Positions 23,653 to 32,655 of a stretch of DNA of 64,000 nt are shown piece by piece. A program made the position numbers and the translations under genes. The notes below the pieces were generated by a model. It did no database searches and was not told where the DNA came from. It worked only from the letters and a program-made list of their open reading frames with translations. This DNA comes from an uncultured Oscillospiraceae bacterium (lineage in GTDB: Bacteria; Bacillota; Clostridia; Oscillospirales; Oscillospiraceae). The stretch's first letter is position 1. The number at the start of each line of letters is the position of its first letter. The DNA is taken from the NCBI GenBank assembly GCA_934572465.1, contig CAKTLG010000004.1, forward strand, positions 1-64,000, in the 5' to 3' direction.

Positions 23653-24051
23653 TTACCGCATGAAGCCCCTGCCGCCGAAGTCCGAAAGCTCGCGCAGGCC
23701 CAGAGAGCGGTAGAATGCGAGCGTCTTCTCCGTGTCGTCTGTCATGAGCTGGAGCTGACGGACGTCCGCAAAGCGCTCCATCACCGCGCGCATCAGCGCC
23801 GTGCCGATGCCGCGGCGCTGGTACTGCGGGAAAACCAGCAGATCCTGCACCAGCACGACGGTCGCCCCGTCGCCCACGGCGCGGACAAGGCCGGCAAGCG
23901 TTTTCCCTTCATAGGCCGCAAGCGTCAGCAGCGATCCGGCAAAGCCGCGCCGCAGCGCGTCTGGCGCGTCCGTGTAGGCCGTCCAGCCGACGGACGCATA
24001 CAGCGGCAGTATCTCTTCCTCGCGGTAGGTCTGATATTCGATGATCTCCAT
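23653..24051 (-). CDS. GNAT family N-acetyltransferase
   Basis: The 132-residue protein has the GNAT acetyl-CoA loop QYQRRGIGTALMRAV and strand VVLVQDLLVFP before it. The second ATG (24051) is preferred because GGAGG lies five bases upstream; an ATG four codons earlier overlaps that site. The substrate is unknown. It lies downstream of the hprK-dnaE operon with a 77-base gap and is not obviously part of it. Confidence 0.85.
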   Translation of the reverse strand: MEIIEYQTYREEEILPLYASVGWTAYTDAPDALRRGFAGSLLTLAAYEGKTLAGLVRAVGDGATVVLVQDLLVFPQYQRRGIGTALMRAVMERFADVRQLQLMTDDTEKTLAFYRSLGLRELSDFGGRGFMR

Positions 24052-24128
24052 AAATTCCTCCATGATTTTGATAGGCTCAAATCATGGTCATACGCAATCT
24101 CATCGCCGCAGCCCCCCTTCTGTTCTTA

Positions 24129-27100
24129 TCATTTCACCACGACATTTTCCTTGCCGAAGCGCTCCTCCAGATCGCGCACGAGCGAGGGGTGCAGATCGCA
24201 GGTCGTGCCGATAAGCTTGCCCGTATCGAGAACGCGGATGCGGACATTGCTCCCCTTGCCCTCGAACATATAGAGCACCTTGCGCAGAATATCCATCTCT
24301 GGCCCGTTCGCCGACGGCAGACGCAGATAGAGCGTCTGCCCCGTGCGCTGCTGCGCCGGCGCGGGCGTCGAAAGGTCGGCGTTCAGCGGGCGGGCAAGGT
24401 CACACATCAGCTGCGGGGCCTTTTCGTCGCGCACGCTCAGCGTGCCGGAGACATAAATGACCTGTCCCTCCTGCAAATAGCTGCCGCACTGATCGAGCAC
24501 ACGCGTAAAGCACAGCATTTCGATGCTGCCCGTACCGTCCTCAAGCGTTACGTAGGCCATGAGGGTGTTTTTCTTCGTCATCTTCGTCTTGCTCGCCGTC
24601 ACAACGCCCGCGAGCGAGATCTTCTGCCCGTCGGAGAAGGTCGTCGGCCCCGCCTCCTGCGCAAAGTCCTCCATCACGCGGCCGATGGCCGCCGCGCCGG
24701 ACGCGCGCACGAGCGAGCGGTAAGCGTCCATCGGATGACCCGAGAGGTACAGCCCCGTCGTGGCCTTTTCCATCGCCATGCGCTCCTGCGGCGTGAACTC
24801 AGGGATATCAGGCAGGATGAGCGCGGCCTGCTGCGCGGTCTCCGCGCCCATGCCGAAAAAGTCGATCTGCCCCTCGATGTTCGCGCGGTTGCCCGCCGCG
24901 ATGCCGTCCATCACCTTTTCATACACGGCGATGAGCTGCGATCGCTTCGCGCCCGTCGAGTCGAACGCGCCCGCGCGGATGAGATTCTCGACCGCGCGCT
25001 TGTTGATCTCCATGCCGTCCATGCGGCGGCAGAAGTCCTGAAAGTCGACAAACGGGCCGTTGAGTTCGCGCTCCTGCATCATGCGCAGAATGAGCCCGCG
25101 GCCGATGTTCTTGATGGCGACAAGGCCGAAGCGGATGCCCTCCGGCTCGACCGTGAAGCGGTCGGCGGAGTGATTGACGTCCGGCGGCAGGAGCTTGATG
25201 CCGCACTCGCGGCACTCGTTGAAGTACTCGCCCACCTTGTCCGACGAGTCGAGCACGCTCGAAAGCAGCGCCGCCATGTACTCTTTCGTATAGTGGCACT
25301 TGAAGTACGCCGTCTGGTACGCGACGACCGCGTAGGCCGCGGCGTGCGCCTTGTTGAACGCGTAGTTTGCAAAGGCGTAGATTTCCTCGTAGATCTCCTG
25401 CGCGGCCTTTTCGTCAATGCCGTTCGCCACGCAGCCGGAGATGCTGCGCGCGGGATCGCCGTGCAGAAACGCCTCGCGCTCGCGTTCGATGTCCTTGACC
25501 TTCTTCTTGCTCATCGCGCGGCGCAGCATATCCGCCTGACCGAGCGAGTAGCCCGCAAGCTGCTGGAAGATCTGGATGACCTGCTCCTGATACACGATGC
25601 AGCCGTAGGTGATCGACAGGATCGGCTCAAGCTGCGGGATAAGGTACGTGACCTTTTTCGGGTCGTGCTTGCAGGCGATGAATTTCGGTATGGATTCCAT
25701 CGGGCCCGGACGGTAGAGCGCGATGAGCGCCGTGATGTCCTCGATGTTCTGCGGCTTTAAGCTGACGCAGACGCCCGTCATGCCGCTCGATTCGAGCTGG
25801 AAGACGCCGGACGTCCGTCCCGCCGCCAGCATCTCATACGTTGCGGCGTCATCCTCCGGAATGCCGTCAAGTGTAAAGCTTTTATCCTTTTCGCGTATCG
25901 TCTTGACCGCGTCGTCCAGAATGGTGAGGTTGCGAAGGCCCAGAAAGTCCATTTTGAGCAGGCCAAGCTCCTCGAGCGTCGTCATCACATACTGGCAGAC
26001 GATGGTATCGTCGTTGCGCGCGAGCGGCACGTAGTCCACGACCGGCCGCTTCGTGATCACAACGCCCGCCGCGTGCGTCGAGGCGTGGCGCGGCATGCCC
26101 TCGAGGGCGCGCGCCGTGTCGATGAGCTTTTTCACCTGCTCGTCGCCCTCGTACTTTTCGCGCAGCTCCCGCGAAATGCGCAGCGCATCGTCGAGCGTGA
26201 CGTGCGGCCCCGCGGGGACGAGCTTGGCGATCACATCGCAGTCGGCATAGCTCATGTTGAGCGCGCGGCCCACATCGCGGATAACGCCGCGCGCGGCCAT
26301 CGTGCCGAACGTGACGATCTGCGCGACGTGATCATCGCCGTACTTGCGGCGCACATAATCGACGACCTCGCCGCGGCGCGTATCGCCGAAGTCCATGTCG
26401 ATATCCGGCATCGACACGCGCTCGGGGTTCAGAAAGCGCTCGAAAAACAATCCGTACTTCATCGGCTCGATATCCGTGATCGACAGACAGTACGAAACGA
26501 TGCTGCCAGCCGCGCTGCCGCGCCCCGGGCCGACGGGAATGCCGGCGCTCTTGGCGTAGCGCACGAAGTCGGAAACGATCAGAAAGTAGTCGACAAAGCC
26601 CATGCGCTCGATCATGTCCTGCTCGTATTCGAGCTGCGCGCGCTGCTTGTCCGTCCCCTCGCCGTAGCGCTGGGCGAAGCCGTCGGCACAGAGCTTTTTG
26701 AAGTATGTAAGCGAGGTGTAGCCCTCGGGCACCTTGAATTCCGGCAGGTGGTACTTGCCGAACGTGAATTCCAGATTGCAGCGCTCGGCGATCCTGCTGG
26801 TATTTTCGACCGCCTCGGGATAGTCGGGAAACAGCGCCGCCATCTCCTCGGTCGACCTTAGGTAGAAGCGCTGCGGCTCGTAGCGCATACGGTTCTCATC
26901 GTCCACGGTCTTGCCCGTCTGGATGCAGAGCAGCACGTCGTGCGCGTAGGCGTCCTCTTTTCGGAGATAGTGCGCGTCGTTCGTCACGACGAGCGGCAGC
27001 CCCGTCTCCTCGTGTATGCGGAGGATGCCCTTGTTGACAACGGCCTGATCGCGGATGCCGTGATCCTGCAATTCAAGATAAAAATGCTCGGGGCCAAAGA

Positions 27101-27590
27101 TCTCAGACATCGTCAGGGCATATTCCCTGGCGCCGTTGTAGTCCCCGTTGCGAAGCCTGCGCGGGATCTCGCCGGCGAGACACGCCGAAAGCGCGATAAG
27201 CCCCTTTGAATGCTCGCGCAGGAGCGCCAGATCGATGCGCGGCTTGATGTAAAAGCCCTCCACATGCGCCATGGAGACGAGATACGAAAGGTTGCGGTAG
27301 CCCTCCTCGTTCTCGCACAGAAGCACCAGGTGACGGGCCTCGCTGTCGAATTCATGCTGCTTGTCAAAGCGCGTGCGCGGGGCGACGTACACCTCGCAGC
27401 CGATGATGGGCTTGACGCCCTCGGCCTTGCACGCGCGGTAAAAGTCGATCGCACCGTACATCACGCCGTGGTCGGTGATGGCGCAGGCGGTCTGCCCCAT
27501 CGACTTGACGAGCTTGGGCAGGTCGCGGATGCGGCACGCGCCGTCGAGCAGGCTGTATTCGGTATGGACATGGAGATGAACGAACGGCAT
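24129..27590 (-). CDS. dnaE: DNA polymerase III subunit alpha (DnaE type)
   Basis: The 1153-residue replicase begins with a PHP domain (FVHLHVHTEYSLLDGACRI). The catalytic core has PDIDMDFGDTRRGEVVDYVRR with the active-site aspartates. A helix-hairpin-helix region and a C-terminal OB fold (SLAGVVTASKTKMTKKNTLM) follow. In Firmicutes DnaE works beside PolC, which is also in this window. The ATG at 27590 gives the standard N terminus. It is the last gene of hprK-murB-rapZ-whiA-dnaE, 14 bases after whiA. Confidence 0.96.
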   Translation of the reverse strand: MPFVHLHVHTEYSLLDGACRIRDLPKLVKSMGQTACAITDHGVMYGAIDFYRACKAEGVKPIIGCEVYVAPRTRFDKQHEFDSEARHLVLLCENEEGYRNLSYLVSMAHVEGFYIKPRIDLALLREHSKGLIALSACLAGEIPRRLRNGDYNGAREYALTMSEIFGPEHFYLELQDHGIRDQAVVNKGILRIHEETGLPLVVTNDAHYLRKEDAYAHDVLLCIQTGKTVDDENRMRYEPQRFYLRSTEEMAALFPDYPEAVENTSRIAERCNLEFTFGKYHLPEFKVPEGYTSLTYFKKLCADGFAQRYGEGTDKQRAQLEYEQDMIERMGFVDYFLIVSDFVRYAKSAGIPVGPGRGSAAGSIVSYCLSITDIEPMKYGLFFERFLNPERVSMPDIDMDFGDTRRGEVVDYVRRKYGDDHVAQIVTFGTMAARGVIRDVGRALNMSYADCDVIAKLVPAGPHVTLDDALRISRELREKYEGDEQVKKLIDTARALEGMPRHASTHAAGVVITKRPVVDYVPLARNDDTIVCQYVMTTLEELGLLKMDFLGLRNLTILDDAVKTIREKDKSFTLDGIPEDDAATYEMLAAGRTSGVFQLESSGMTGVCVSLKPQNIEDITALIALYRPGPMESIPKFIACKHDPKKVTYLIPQLEPILSITYGCIVYQEQVIQIFQQLAGYSLGQADMLRRAMSKKKVKDIEREREAFLHGDPARSISGCVANGIDEKAAQEIYEEIYAFANYAFNKAHAAAYAVVAYQTAYFKCHYTKEYMAALLSSVLDSSDKVGEYFNECRECGIKLLPPDVNHSADRFTVEPEGIRFGLVAIKNIGRGLILRMMQERELNGPFVDFQDFCRRMDGMEINKRAVENLIRAGAFDSTGAKRSQLIAVYEKVMDGIAAGNRANIEGQIDFFGMGAETAQQAALILPDIPEFTPQERMAMEKATTGLYLSGHPMDAYRSLVRASGAAAIGRVMEDFAQEAGPTTFSDGQKISLAGVVTASKTKMTKKNTLMAYVTLEDGTGSIEMLCFTRVLDQCGSYLQEGQVIYVSGTLSVRDEKAPQLMCDLARPLNADLSTPAPAQQRTGQTLYLRLPSANGPEMDILRKVLYMFEGKGSNVRIRVLDTGKLIGTTCDLHPSLVRDLEERFGKENVVVK

Positions 27591-27604
27591 GGCTTGCTCC
27601 CCTT

Positions 27605-28510
27605 TTACGCTTTTTCGTCCCGCGCAAGCTCCATGAGCTTGCGGATGCGGTGGTTGAGACACGACTTCGTCAGCGGCGGGTCAAAGGTCGCGGCCAACTC
27701 GGAAAGTGTCAGCTCCGGCTGCAAAAGCCGCGCGACCGCGACCTCCTGCAATTTCACCGGCAGGTCGTTGATCGCGCCGGACTCCGTCAGGCGTGTAAAG
27801 GCTTCCACCTGTTCACGCGAAGCCAGCACCGCTTTGTCGAGATTGGCTGCGTCGCAGTTGACGCGGCGGTTCACCGTATTGCGCATCTCCTTTTCGATCT
27901 TGGCCGCCATGATCTCAAGCGCCCGGCCCGGCGCGCCGATGAGCGTGAGCAGGTCCTCGATATGCTCGCTGCTCTTGAAATAGGTGATGAGACTACCCTG
28001 CCGCATAACGTTTTTCGGCTCGAAGCCCATGTCGCGCAGCAGCGCCTCGACCTCGCGCCCCGCCTGGATGTGCGAGGTGGCGAGCTCCAGATGGTAGCGC
28101 TTTTTCGGGTCGGTCACGCTGCCGCCGGCAAGAAACGCTCCGCGCAGGAACGCTGAGCGGCAGCACTCCTCCTCGAGCAGCGCAAAGTTGAGATGCAGCG
28201 CAAAATGCGTGTCGCGGTCGTAGCCGAGCGTCTGCCAGATCGCGGCCAGCTTGTCCCCGCTCGTGATGCGCAGGATGCGCTTGCCGCTCTCCCGATCGTC
28301 CGGCAGCTCGTCGAATTTGACGGAAAACGCCTTTTGGAAGAGCTTCGGCAGCCGCGCGGCAAAGCCGTCGTTCTCCGTGACGATGCGCACCTCGCCGGCG
28401 GAAAAGCAGCTGGCATACAGCAGCACGCCGCAGCTCTCCGCAACGGCGCAGCAGCTCCGGCTCAGCGGCGCTTTGCAAAGCTCCGCCTTGACGTCATAGG
28501 CAAACGACAT
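27605..28510 (-). CDS. whiA: DNA-binding protein WhiA
   Basis: The 301-residue WhiA has an N-terminal LAGLIDADG-like domain (CCRSAFLRGAFLAGGSVTDPKKRYHLE) and a C-terminal helix-turn-helix (LTLSELAATFDPPLTKSCLNHRIRKL). It is a sporulation regulator in actinomycetes and affects chromosome segregation and division in Firmicutes. It normally sits beside rapZ and yvcK; here it follows rapZ directly and yvcK is absent. Confidence 0.95.
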   Translation of the reverse strand: MSFAYDVKAELCKAPLSRSCCAVAESCGVLLYASCFSAGEVRIVTENDGFAARLPKLFQKAFSVKFDELPDDRESGKRILRITSGDKLAAIWQTLGYDRDTHFALHLNFALLEEECCRSAFLRGAFLAGGSVTDPKKRYHLELATSHIQAGREVEALLRDMGFEPKNVMRQGSLITYFKSSEHIEDLLTLIGAPGRALEIMAAKIEKEMRNTVNRRVNCDAANLDKAVLASREQVEAFTRLTESGAINDLPVKLQEVAVARLLQPELTLSELAATFDPPLTKSCLNHRIRKLMELARDEKA

Positions 28511-28536
28511 GGCGCCGCCCTCCTTTTCTCACAGGT

Positions 28537-29400
28537 TCATCCGCGCGTGATGTCGCGGTCGTTTTCAAAGGCAGGATAGCCCAGCGCGCTCAGATAGGCC
28601 GTGACGCAGCGCGCGATGGAAACGCTTCTGTGGTGCCCGCCCGTGCAGCCGATGGCGATGACGAGCGTGCTCTTACCCTCCTCGGCATAAAGCGGCAGGA
28701 GGAACGAGAGCATCCCCTTGAGCTTTTCCACGAAGGTATTCGTCTGCGGGAAGGAGAATACATAGTCGTATACCTCGCCGTCCATGCCCGTCTTCTGCTT
28801 CAGCTCCGGCACATAGAAGGGATTGGGCAGAAAGCGCACATCGAACACAAGGTCGGCCTCCAGCGGGATGCCGTACTTATAGCCGAACGACACGACGCTG
28901 ACGCTCAGCTTGCCGCGCATGCTCCTGTCGCCGAACATACTGTACAGCTCGTTGCGGAGCTTGACAGCCGGCATCCGCGTGGTATCGATAACAAAGTCGG
29001 CATGCTCGCGCAGCGGGCGCAGCAGCTCCTGCTCGCGGCGCATCGCCTGCTCGATGGTCATGCCGTCCAGCATCAGCGGATGGCGGCGGCGCGTTTCCTT
29101 GTAGCGCTTGATGATCGTCTCAAGGTCGGCCGTGATGAACAGCAGCCTGCACACATCGCCGCCCTGACGCAGCCGCTCCATCGCGTTGAGCAGCGCTTCA
29201 AAGCCCCGTTCGCCCGAGCGGATGTCGCTCACAAGAGCGACGCGGTCGTAGCGCCCGTCGCTCTGCGCGCAGAAGGCGGCAAATTTCAGGATGATGTCCG
29301 CGGGGACATTATCCACTGTATAGTAGCCCATATCCTCAAGATACGTAGCGGCGCTCGATTTTCCCGCGCCGGACAGACCGGATATGATCAGAATTTCCAT
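28537..29400 (-). CDS. rapZ: RNase adapter RapZ / YvcJ nucleotide-binding protein
   Basis: The 287-residue protein has Walker A ISGLSGAGKSSAATYLEDMGY at the N terminus. The C-terminal family block reads VIAIGCTGGHHRSVSIA. In Gram-negatives RapZ controls GlmS through a small RNA; in Firmicutes the role of the homologue (YvcJ) is less clear. It lies between murB and whiA, 23 bases from murB. Confidence 0.94.
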   Translation of the reverse strand: MEILIISGLSGAGKSSAATYLEDMGYYTVDNVPADIILKFAAFCAQSDGRYDRVALVSDIRSGERGFEALLNAMERLRQGGDVCRLLFITADLETIIKRYKETRRRHPLMLDGMTIEQAMRREQELLRPLREHADFVIDTTRMPAVKLRNELYSMFGDRSMRGKLSVSVVSFGYKYGIPLEADLVFDVRFLPNPFYVPELKQKTGMDGEVYDYVFSFPQTNTFVEKLKGMLSFLLPLYAEEGKSTLVIAIGCTGGHHRSVSIARCVTAYLSALGYPAFENDRDITRG

Positions 29401-29423
29401 CGTCTTTCTCTCTCCTGTTCCGC

Positions 29424-30335
29424 TCAGCGGACGATCTTGACCTCCGGCTCCAGCAGGACGCCGTGCGCGTCGTAAACGGTCTTCCGCACCATTTCAATGA
29501 GTGCAAGCACATCCGCGCAGGTCGCGCCGCCGGCATTGACGACAAAGCCCGCGTGCTTGGGCGAGACCTCCGCCCCGCCGATGCGCGCGCCCTTGAGCCC
29601 GCAGCTCTCGATCAGCGGCCCTGCAAAGTACCCTGTCGGGCGCTTGAAGGTGCTGCCCGCGCTCGGAAGCTCGAGCGGCTGGCTCGCTCTGCGCCGCGCC
29701 ATCAGATCGTCCATTTTCGCCTTGATGGCTCCGCCGTCGCCCTTTTGCAGCCGGAGCTTCGCGCCCAGCACAATGCCCTCATCCGCAGAAAATACACTGT
29801 GGCGGTAGGAAAAATCCAGCTCCGCAGGTGTGAGCGTCCTCACCCCGTCGGGATACAGCGCCGTGACCTCGGCGATGACGTCCTTCAGCTCCCCGCCGTA
29901 GGCGCCCGCGTTCATCACGATGCCGCCGCCGAGCGTGCCCGGGATGCCGTGGGCAAATTCAAGCCCCGTCAGCCCGTGCTTCCACGCAAAAAGCGCCAGC
30001 TTCGTCAGCGAAACGCCCGCGTCGGCGGTAATCATGTCATCGCCGGTCAGCTCCATGCGCGAAAGGCGCGCCGAGGTATCGATGACGACGGTGTCAAGCC
30101 CCGCGTCGGCGGCGAGCAGGTTCGTGCCGTTGCCGATCACCAGCGGCCTGACGCCCGCATCCAGCACAAGTCCCATCAGCACCACAAGCTGCTCGCGCGT
30201 CTCAGGAAAGGCCATGCGCCGCGCCGGCCCGCCGATGCGAAACGATGTGTGCTTCGCCATCGGCTCATCGCAGATCCATTGAAGGTCGGGCAGATAATCG
30301 CCCACCGCCTTGTCAAGCGCCGTATACCACGCCAT
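29424..30335 (-). CDS. murB: UDP-N-acetylmuramate dehydrogenase
   Basis: The 303-residue flavoenzyme reduces UDP-GlcNAc-enolpyruvate to UDP-MurNAc in peptidoglycan synthesis. Visible motifs are KHTSFRIGGPARRM near residue 28, the FAD-binding GIPGTLGGGIVMNAGAYGGE near residue 125, DFSYRHSVF and PSAGSTFKRPTGYFAGPLIE with the catalytic Ser. It is a type IIa/IIb MurB of usual length. It follows hprK by 28 bases. Confidence 0.95.
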   Translation of the reverse strand: MAWYTALDKAVGDYLPDLQWICDEPMAKHTSFRIGGPARRMAFPETREQLVVLMGLVLDAGVRPLVIGNGTNLLAADAGLDTVVIDTSARLSRMELTGDDMITADAGVSLTKLALFAWKHGLTGLEFAHGIPGTLGGGIVMNAGAYGGELKDVIAEVTALYPDGVRTLTPAELDFSYRHSVFSADEGIVLGAKLRLQKGDGGAIKAKMDDLMARRRASQPLELPSAGSTFKRPTGYFAGPLIESCGLKGARIGGAEVSPKHAGFVVNAGGATCADVLALIEMVRKTVYDAHGVLLEPEVKIVR

Positions 30336-30363
30336 AAATTCAGATCCTCCGTCAGATGGATTT

Positions 30364-31317
30364 TTACTGCTTTGCCTCGTTTTCCCGATTGATGCGGTCT
30401 ATGTGCCCGTCGATCTGCGCGGCGAACTCGCGCGCAGAGTTGAAGCCGTGCTTCTTCTGGCGGTTGTTCATCGCCGCCAGCTCCACGATGCCTGCGAGGT
30501 TGCGTCCTGCGCTGACGGGCACCGTCACCTGCGGCACCGGAACGTCCATGATGGTCGCATAGCTGTCCTCCAGCCCAAGACGGTCAAAATATGTGCTGTC
30601 CGTCCACTTTTCAAACTGGATCACAAGGTCGATCTGCGTGGAATCCTGCACCGCGCCCACGCCGAAAAGCTTCTCCACGTCGATCACACCGATGCCGCGC
30701 ACCTCGAGATAATTGCGGATCAGCTCCGGCGCCGTGCCGGAAAGGACAGAGCCGATGCGCGTGATCTCCACGGCGTCGTCAGCCACCAGCCGGTGTCCGC
30801 GCTTGATGAGCTCGATGGCCGTCTCGCTTTTGCCGATGCCGCTGTCGCCGAAGATCAGCACGCCCTCGCCGTAAACGTCCATCAGCACGCCGTGGCGCGT
30901 GATGACCGGCGCAAGCGCATGGTTGAGATAGTCAATGGTCATCGAAGAGAACTCAACGGAGGTATACTTCGTGCGCAGCAGCGTGCGGCCATATTTCTGC
31001 GCCATCTCCAGACACTCCGGAAATATATCCAGATCGCGCGAGATGACCAGCGCGGGGATCTCATAGCAGAACAGATCCTCAAAGCTCTTGCGCCGCTCCT
31101 CGGACGAATAGCCGCGCAGGAACGTGACCTCGCTCTTGCCGATGATCTGGAGCCTGCGGGGATCGAAGTAATCGAAAAAGCCGATGAACTGGAGACCCGG
31201 GCGGTTGACGTCCGTGATCGTCAGGATCTCGGTATCGTACTCCGTGCCCTTGTTAATGACCTCCATCTGGAACTTTTCCACAATGTCCTTTACGCGGACC
31301 GCGCGGTTGGTATTCAT
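30364..31317 (-). CDS. hprK: HPr kinase/phosphorylase
   Basis: The 317-residue enzyme phosphorylates HPr on Ser46 for carbon catabolite control. The Walker A GDSGIGKSETA lies near residue 155. The HPrK signature near residue 200 is LEVRGIGVIDVEKLFGVGAV. The ATG at 31317 is preferred because GGAGG lies five bases upstream; a GTG four codons earlier overlaps it. It is the first gene of the operon with murB, rapZ, whiA and dnaE. Confidence 0.94.
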   Translation of the reverse strand: MNTNRAVRVKDIVEKFQMEVINKGTEYDTEILTITDVNRPGLQFIGFFDYFDPRRLQIIGKSEVTFLRGYSSEERRKSFEDLFCYEIPALVISRDLDIFPECLEMAQKYGRTLLRTKYTSVEFSSMTIDYLNHALAPVITRHGVLMDVYGEGVLIFGDSGIGKSETAIELIKRGHRLVADDAVEITRIGSVLSGTAPELIRNYLEVRGIGVIDVEKLFGVGAVQDSTQIDLVIQFEKWTDSTYFDRLGLEDSYATIMDVPVPQVTVPVSAGRNLAGIVELAAMNNRQKKHGFNSAREFAAQIDGHIDRINRENEAKQ

Positions 31318-31352
31318 AGCTGCCTCCACACAAGTGATAGTGATACAGTTTT

Positions 31353-31381
31353 ATTATAATCGCTCCCCCGCTTTTTTACAA
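31353..31381 (-). promoter_or_regulatory. Promoter of hprK-murB-rapZ-whiA-dnaE
   Basis: On the minus strand TTGTAA (31376-31381) and a perfect TATAAT (31353-31358) are 17 bases apart. The start would be about 30 bases upstream of the hprK ATG. Confidence 0.78.
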
Positions 31382-31479
31382 GTGCGACCTGCCGCGCCGC
31401 GCCTTTTTTATCAGACCTGCCCGCTCAGCCCCGTCCTTCAATTTTTCAGCAATTTTTTTCGTTTTTTCAAAAATAAGGC

Positions 31480-31508
31480 TTGCAATTTTAGTTTCTATCT
31501 GGTATAGT
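31480..31508 (+). promoter_or_regulatory. Promoter of rpmB
   Basis: TTGCAA (31480-31485) and TATAGT (31503-31508) are separated by 17 bases, 57 bases before the rpmB start. An AAGGAGGTG site follows. Confidence 0.75.
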
Positions 31509-31565
31509 AGCTGTTGCTTGTGAATGAACAAGTCTTGATTTGACTACAGCAAGGAGGTGCAACGG

Positions 31566-31754
31566 ATGGCAAAGTGCGAGTTTTGTGACAAGGGTGTGAC
31601 GTTCGGTATCAAGGTTTCCCATTCTCACCGTCGTTCCAACCGCCCCTGGAAGCCCAACGTCAAGCGCGTGAAGGCTATCGTCAATGGTACGCCCCGCCAT
31701 GTCTATGTTTGTACCCGCTGTCTGCGTTCCGGTAAGGTTACCCGCGCGATCTGA
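31566..31754 (+). CDS. rpmB: 50S ribosomal protein L28
   Basis: The 62-residue protein begins AKCEFCDKG and contains VSHSHRRSNRPWKPNVKRV, diagnostic of L28. Two CxxC pairs (CEFC and CTRC) indicate the zinc-binding form. The start is the ATG at 31566, nine bases after AAGGAGGTG; an ATG-free extension of three codons was discarded. The gene is monocistronic with promoter and terminator. Confidence 0.96.
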   Translation: MAKCEFCDKGVTFGIKVSHSHRRSNRPWKPNVKRVKAIVNGTPRHVYVCTRCLRSGKVTRAI

Positions 31755-31771
31755 GCGACAAACAAAAAATG

Positions 31772-31802
31772 GAAGCACTGTGAAAGCAGTGCTTCTTTTT
31801 TA
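31772..31802 (+). terminator. Terminator of rpmB
   Basis: GAAGCACTG and CAGTGCTTC pair around TGAAAG, followed by TTTTTTA, 17 bases after the stop codon. Confidence 0.88.
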
Positions 31803-31876
31803 TCTTCAGCCGTAGTGCCTTCCCCTCTTTTCTGTTATAATGAAGATAAAATCAGATCGGCAAAGGACATGATACT

Positions 31877-32317
31877 ATGAAAATCTATGAAGTGCAGGAC
31901 CGCGCGCCGCTGCTGCCCGCGCTGCTCCCTGTCTGGGAGGCCTCCGTGCGCGCAACACATCTCTTTTTGTCGGACGCTGAGATCAAGGCCATCAAAGAAT
32001 ACGTTCCGCAGGCAATGCAGGGCGCCGCGCACCTGATCGTCGCTGAAAACGACCGTGGCGAGCCCGCTGCGTTCATGGGAACGGAGGGAGGACGGCTCGA
32101 AATGCTCTTCCTCTCCCCCGCCGAGCGCGGCAAGGGCCTTGGCAGGCAGCTCCTGCAATACGGCATCGAGCACTACGGCGTCAGCGAGGTCACCGTCAAC
32201 GAGCAGAATCCTCAGGCCGTCGGCTTCTATCAGCACATGGGATTTCAAACTTACCGAAGGACCGACCACGACGAGGAGGGCAACCCGTACCCACTGCTGT
32301 ATATGCGTCTGCCATGA
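31877..32317 (+). CDS. GNAT family N-acetyltransferase
   Basis: The 146-residue acetyltransferase has the acetyl-CoA loop ERGKGLGRQLLQYGIEH near residue 88. The C-terminal GNAT motif follows as NEQNPQAVGFYQHMGF. The N terminus (VWEASVRATHLFLSDAEI) is typical of the PA4026/YjdJ-like branch acting on small amines or phosphinothricin-like substrates, but the substrate cannot be told. A TATAAT at 31836-31841 with a poor -35 may be its promoter. Confidence 0.88.
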   Translation: MKIYEVQDRAPLLPALLPVWEASVRATHLFLSDAEIKAIKEYVPQAMQGAAHLIVAENDRGEPAAFMGTEGGRLEMLFLSPAERGKGLGRQLLQYGIEHYGVSEVTVNEQNPQAVGFYQHMGFQTYRRTDHDEEGNPYPLLYMRLP

Positions 32318-32367
32318 CGCCTGCTTCGGTGAAGCGGCTCGATACAAAGGATCCTGGAGGTCATCCA

Positions 32368-32592
32368 ATGAAAAAGCGATACAACACACTAAAAACCGCC
32401 CTCTGGTGCGTCGTGGGCGTCTTCGTCGGGACGAGCATCTATCAGATCTGGGACTACCATCAGCGCCCCGACCTGTACGCACTCACCTCGGCCCCGTGGT
32501 ACACAAGCATCCAGATCGGCGGTATTTTTACCGCCGTGGTCGTCCTGCTCCTGCTGCTCGCCATGCGGATCGTCAAGCGGAGGATGAAATGA
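32368..32592 (+). CDS. Small two-helix membrane protein of unknown function
   Basis: The 74-residue protein has two transmembrane segments (ALWCVVGVFVGTSIYQIW and IGGIFTAVVVLLLLLAM) joined by a short loop with HQRPDLYALTSAPWY. The C terminus is basic. The ATG at 32368 is chosen because GGAGG precedes it. I do not recognise a family with certainty. It is the second gene after the GNAT and shares a terminator with the opposing GNAT. Confidence 0.7.
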   Translation: MKKRYNTLKTALWCVVGVFVGTSIYQIWDYHQRPDLYALTSAPWYTSIQIGGIFTAVVVLLLLLAMRIVKRRMK

Positions 32593-32615
32593 CGGATCGT
32601 ATCCGCCAGTAAACG

Positions 32616-32643
32616 AAAAAGCCGCCCGTCGGGCGGCTTCTTT
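32616..32643. terminator. Bidirectional terminator between small membrane protein and GNAT
   Basis: AAAAAGCCGCCCG pairs with CGGGCGGCTTCTTT, with T-rich tails in both directions. It lies between the convergent stops at 32592 and 32656. Confidence 0.85.
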
Positions 32644-32655
32644 CATTGCTGCGCG

